Assembly (NCBI GenBank): GCA_945788655.1
Contig: CALZMV010000069.1
Location: 1 to 7,115 of the forward strand
Origin: an uncultured Clostridia bacterium
GTDB lineage: Bacteria > Bacillota > Clostridia > Peptostreptococcales > Anaerovoracaceae
Direction of reading: 5' to 3'
DNA length: 7,115 nucleotides
Below the pieces are notes generated by a model, which saw only the letters and a list, made by a program, of their open reading frames with translations, was not told the origin of the DNA and ran no database searches. The position numbers and the translations under genes are program-made. Every line of letters starts with the position of its first letter. The stretch's first letter is position 1. Positions 5,486 through 7,115 of the stretch are shown in pieces.

Positions 5486-7115
5486 ACAAAAAATTACTCA
5501 ATTCAAGATTCTATCAGATTTTAACATTGGTTGTCATCCTTATTGTAGTTCTTGCAATAAGGCTTTTTGTGCTGACGGTAATCCAGCATAACGAATGGGT
5601 TGAGCAAGCAGAAGGACAGAATACAAAATATATTACAACATCAGCACCTCGCGGTGAAATACTTGATAGATATGGACGAGTAATCGCTACAAATAAACAG
5701 ATATTTAATCTCACCTATAATGTCAGCGGACTCAAAACAGAAGAAATAAACAGCGATATATATAATATGATAAGCATACTTGAGAGAAACGGGGACGAGT
5801 ATGTGGATAAATTCCCGATTAAAATCGAAGACGGAAAATTCATATATACTTATGATCAATCCCTTTCCAAGTGGCTTGAAAAAAATGAATTCCCGCAGGA
5901 TTTCACTCCGGAGCAGGCATTAAATGCTATCAGAATTCAATATGAAATTGATACATCATTAGACAGATATGATGCTATTGAGATTTTAAATGATAAGTAC
6001 GGTGTATGGCCTCCGATAAACGCAAGGAGCATGACATACACTTACGAGATTCAAAAGGCTCAGTTCCTTAAAAAGTATGGTCTGAAGGAGGGACTGAATG
6101 CAGAAGAAGCTTTTGCGGAATTAAGAAAGCTGTATAAAATTGATAGTTCTCTTTCTGATGAAGAAGCAAGAAAAATTCTCTGCATAAGAGAAGAAATAAA
6201 AAATCTGGGATATAACAAATATCTGTCATGTACAGTTGCAAAGGATATTTCCAATGAAACCGTAATAAATGTGGAGGAATTATCTGACAAAATTAAAGGT
6301 GCTGAAGTTATTTCTGAGTCTGTTAGATATTATCCAAACGGCAGCACTTTGTCTCATGTTTTAGGATATATGGGCAGTATTTCCGACTCTCAATACGAGG
6401 AATATGTTACTGAAAAAGGATATAAGGCCACTGACTTAATAGGTAAAGACGGTCTTGAGGCAGCCCTTGAGTCTACCTTGAAGGGTAAAGACGGTGTAAA
6501 ATCCATAAGAGTTAACAGCGTCGGAGACTACATCGAGGTATTAAATGAAACTGAACCTGAGGCAGGTAAGAATGTGTATCTTACAGTGGATCTTGAGCTT
6601 CAGAAGATTGCTGAGGAGAGCCTTGCCAAAGCGATACAGGCGACCAGAACAGGCACAGTATTTGAGAGCAAATATGGCAATGTGCGCTTGACAAGATATG
6701 AAAAATGCGAATCAGGTGCGGTAGTGGCGCTGGATGTTGAAACAGGCGATGTGCTTGCAATGGCCAGCTATCCGGATTACGATCCTAATATTTTTGCTTC
6801 GGGGATTTCTACAGAAGACTGGGCTTCCGTACAGAGTACTAATCCTCGTGATTCCCTTGCTCCTACACCGCTATATAATATAGCTACTAAAGCGACTGTC
6901 CAGCCGGGATCAACATTTAAGCCTGTTACAGCTGTAGCTGCGCTGCAATGTGGACTTGACCCTGATAAGGGATTCACTGACCGAGGCGGAATTAACATAG
7001 GTGGCAGAACCTTTGGTTGCTATGACTGGAACTATTATGGAAGCACACATGGATGGCAGGATTTGGCTACAGGCATTCAGAACTCCTGTAACTATTATTT
7101 CTATTGCATTGCTAC
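5482..7115 (+). CDS. mrdA: Elongation PBP2-type class B penicillin-binding protein, 3' end outside window
   Basis: The frame is open from ATG 5482 to the right edge, giving 544 full codons with no stop. A membrane anchor (about 12-30) is followed by APRGEILDRYGRVIA (55-69, the class B PBP entry motif), GKDGLEAALE (321-330), NVYLTVDLELQ (364-374) and GAVVALDVETGDVLAMASYPDYDPN. The active-site STFK is at 477-480 (bases 6910-6921) and SCN at 535-537 (7084-7092). The KTG motif lies beyond the edge. It should be the transpeptidase of lateral wall synthesis, acting with RodA and MreBCD, as the operon position indicates. The catalytic Ser is at 477, compared with about 330 in E. coli PBP2 as I recall, because residues about 70-320 are expanded and contain an internal repeat. 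Large PBP2 proteins of this kind occur in Clostridia. There is no clear ribosome binding site; the ATGA overlap with mreD (5482-5485) suggests translational coupling. Confidence 0.94.
   Translation, partial: MNKKLLNSRFYQILTLVVILIVVLAIRLFVLTVIQHNEWVEQAEGQNTKYITTSAPRGEILDRYGRVIATNKQIFNLTYNVSGLKTEEINSDIYNMISILERNGDEYVDKFPIKIEDGKFIYTYDQSLSKWLEKNEFPQDFTPEQALNAIRIQYEIDTSLDRYDAIEILNDKYGVWPPINARSMTYTYEIQKAQFLKKYGLKEGLNAEEAFAELRKLYKIDSSLSDEEARKILCIREEIKNLGYNKYLSCTVAKDISNETVINVEELSDKIKGAEVISESVRYYPNGSTLSHVLGYMGSISDSQYEEYVTEKGYKATDLIGKDGLEAALESTLKGKDGVKSIRVNSVGDYIEVLNETEPEAGKNVYLTVDLELQKIAEESLAKAIQATRTGTVFESKYGNVRLTRYEKCESGAVVALDVETGDVLAMASYPDYDPNIFASGISTEDWASVQSTNPRDSLAPTPLYNIATKATVQPGSTFKPVTAVAALQCGLDPDKGFTDRGGINIGGRTFGCYDWNYYGSTHGWQDLATGIQNSCNYYFYCIA
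5845..6180 (+). repeat. Degenerate two-copy protein repeat inside the PBP2 insert
   Basis: PBP2 residues 122-169 and 186-233 align without gaps at a 64-residue period. Both begin YTY(D/E), then have an aromatic-Leu-x-Lys, then an E-x-A(L/F)-x-x-(I/L)R-x-x-Y core, then ID(T/S)SL, and end in I-L. By hand I count 16 identities in 48 positions, plus many conservative changes. The copies have diverged too far to be seen clearly at the DNA level. This suggests an old duplication of a mainly helical unit in the N-terminal region. Confidence 0.6.

Noticed and set aside
1..7115. A hidden defence, mobile or otherwise new multi-gene system
   Set aside because: Every sizeable coding frame is a recognisable wall, shape, sporulation or RadC gene. 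There are no terminal repeats, integrase, transposase or CRISPR-like spacing.

Overview
The window reads as a chromosomal segment of a spore-forming Clostridia-type bacterium (Bacillota). The evidence is an intact sporulation sigma factor of the SigK type, a small cysteine-rich DUF1540 protein, purine-rich ribosome binding sites, roughly 40 % GC, and the classic radC-mreB-mreC-mreD-PBP2 shape operon. SigK has no room for a pro-sequence, and it lies beside a class B penicillin-binding protein (PBP). From memory this recalls the Clostridioides difficile sigK neighbourhood, but I cannot fix the family. I see no mobile element, CRISPR array, tRNA or rRNA gene.

Left part (1-2204): a class B PBP, cut by the left edge, reads rightward and ends tail-to-tail on leftward sigK. 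The two stop codons share one TTAA palindrome. A probable terminator for the PBP transcript lies inside the 3' end of sigK. Upstream of sigK is a leftward 55-codon DUF1540 gene. In the 91 bases between them is a sporulation-type promoter (AC-N16-CATANNNTA, the SigK pattern) placed inside an inverted repeat. The downstream arm of that repeat is the sigK ribosome binding site. The layout suggests that only transcripts started at this promoter are freely translated, while read-through from upstream would fold the ribosome binding site away.

Middle (2205-2391): a 187-base divergent intergenic region. It holds a near-consensus extended -10 housekeeping promoter facing right, a weaker candidate forespore-type promoter facing left, and a T-rich radC leader in which one AAAAAGC can pair with any of three GCTTTTT copies.

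Right part (2392-7115): radC, mreB, mreC, mreD and the start of a PBP2-type gene form one tight rightward operon. The gaps are 21 and 2 bases, followed by two 4-base ATGA overlaps, with no terminator inside. MreB, MreC, MreD and PBP2 are the core of the lateral cell-wall elongation machine. PBP2 runs off the right edge just after its SCN motif. It has an enlarged N-terminal region that contains a degenerate two-copy repeat with a 64-residue period. Overall this is mostly conserved core genome. The most interesting signals are regulatory (the sigK promoter within a hairpin) and the PBP2 insert, rather than a new multi-gene system.
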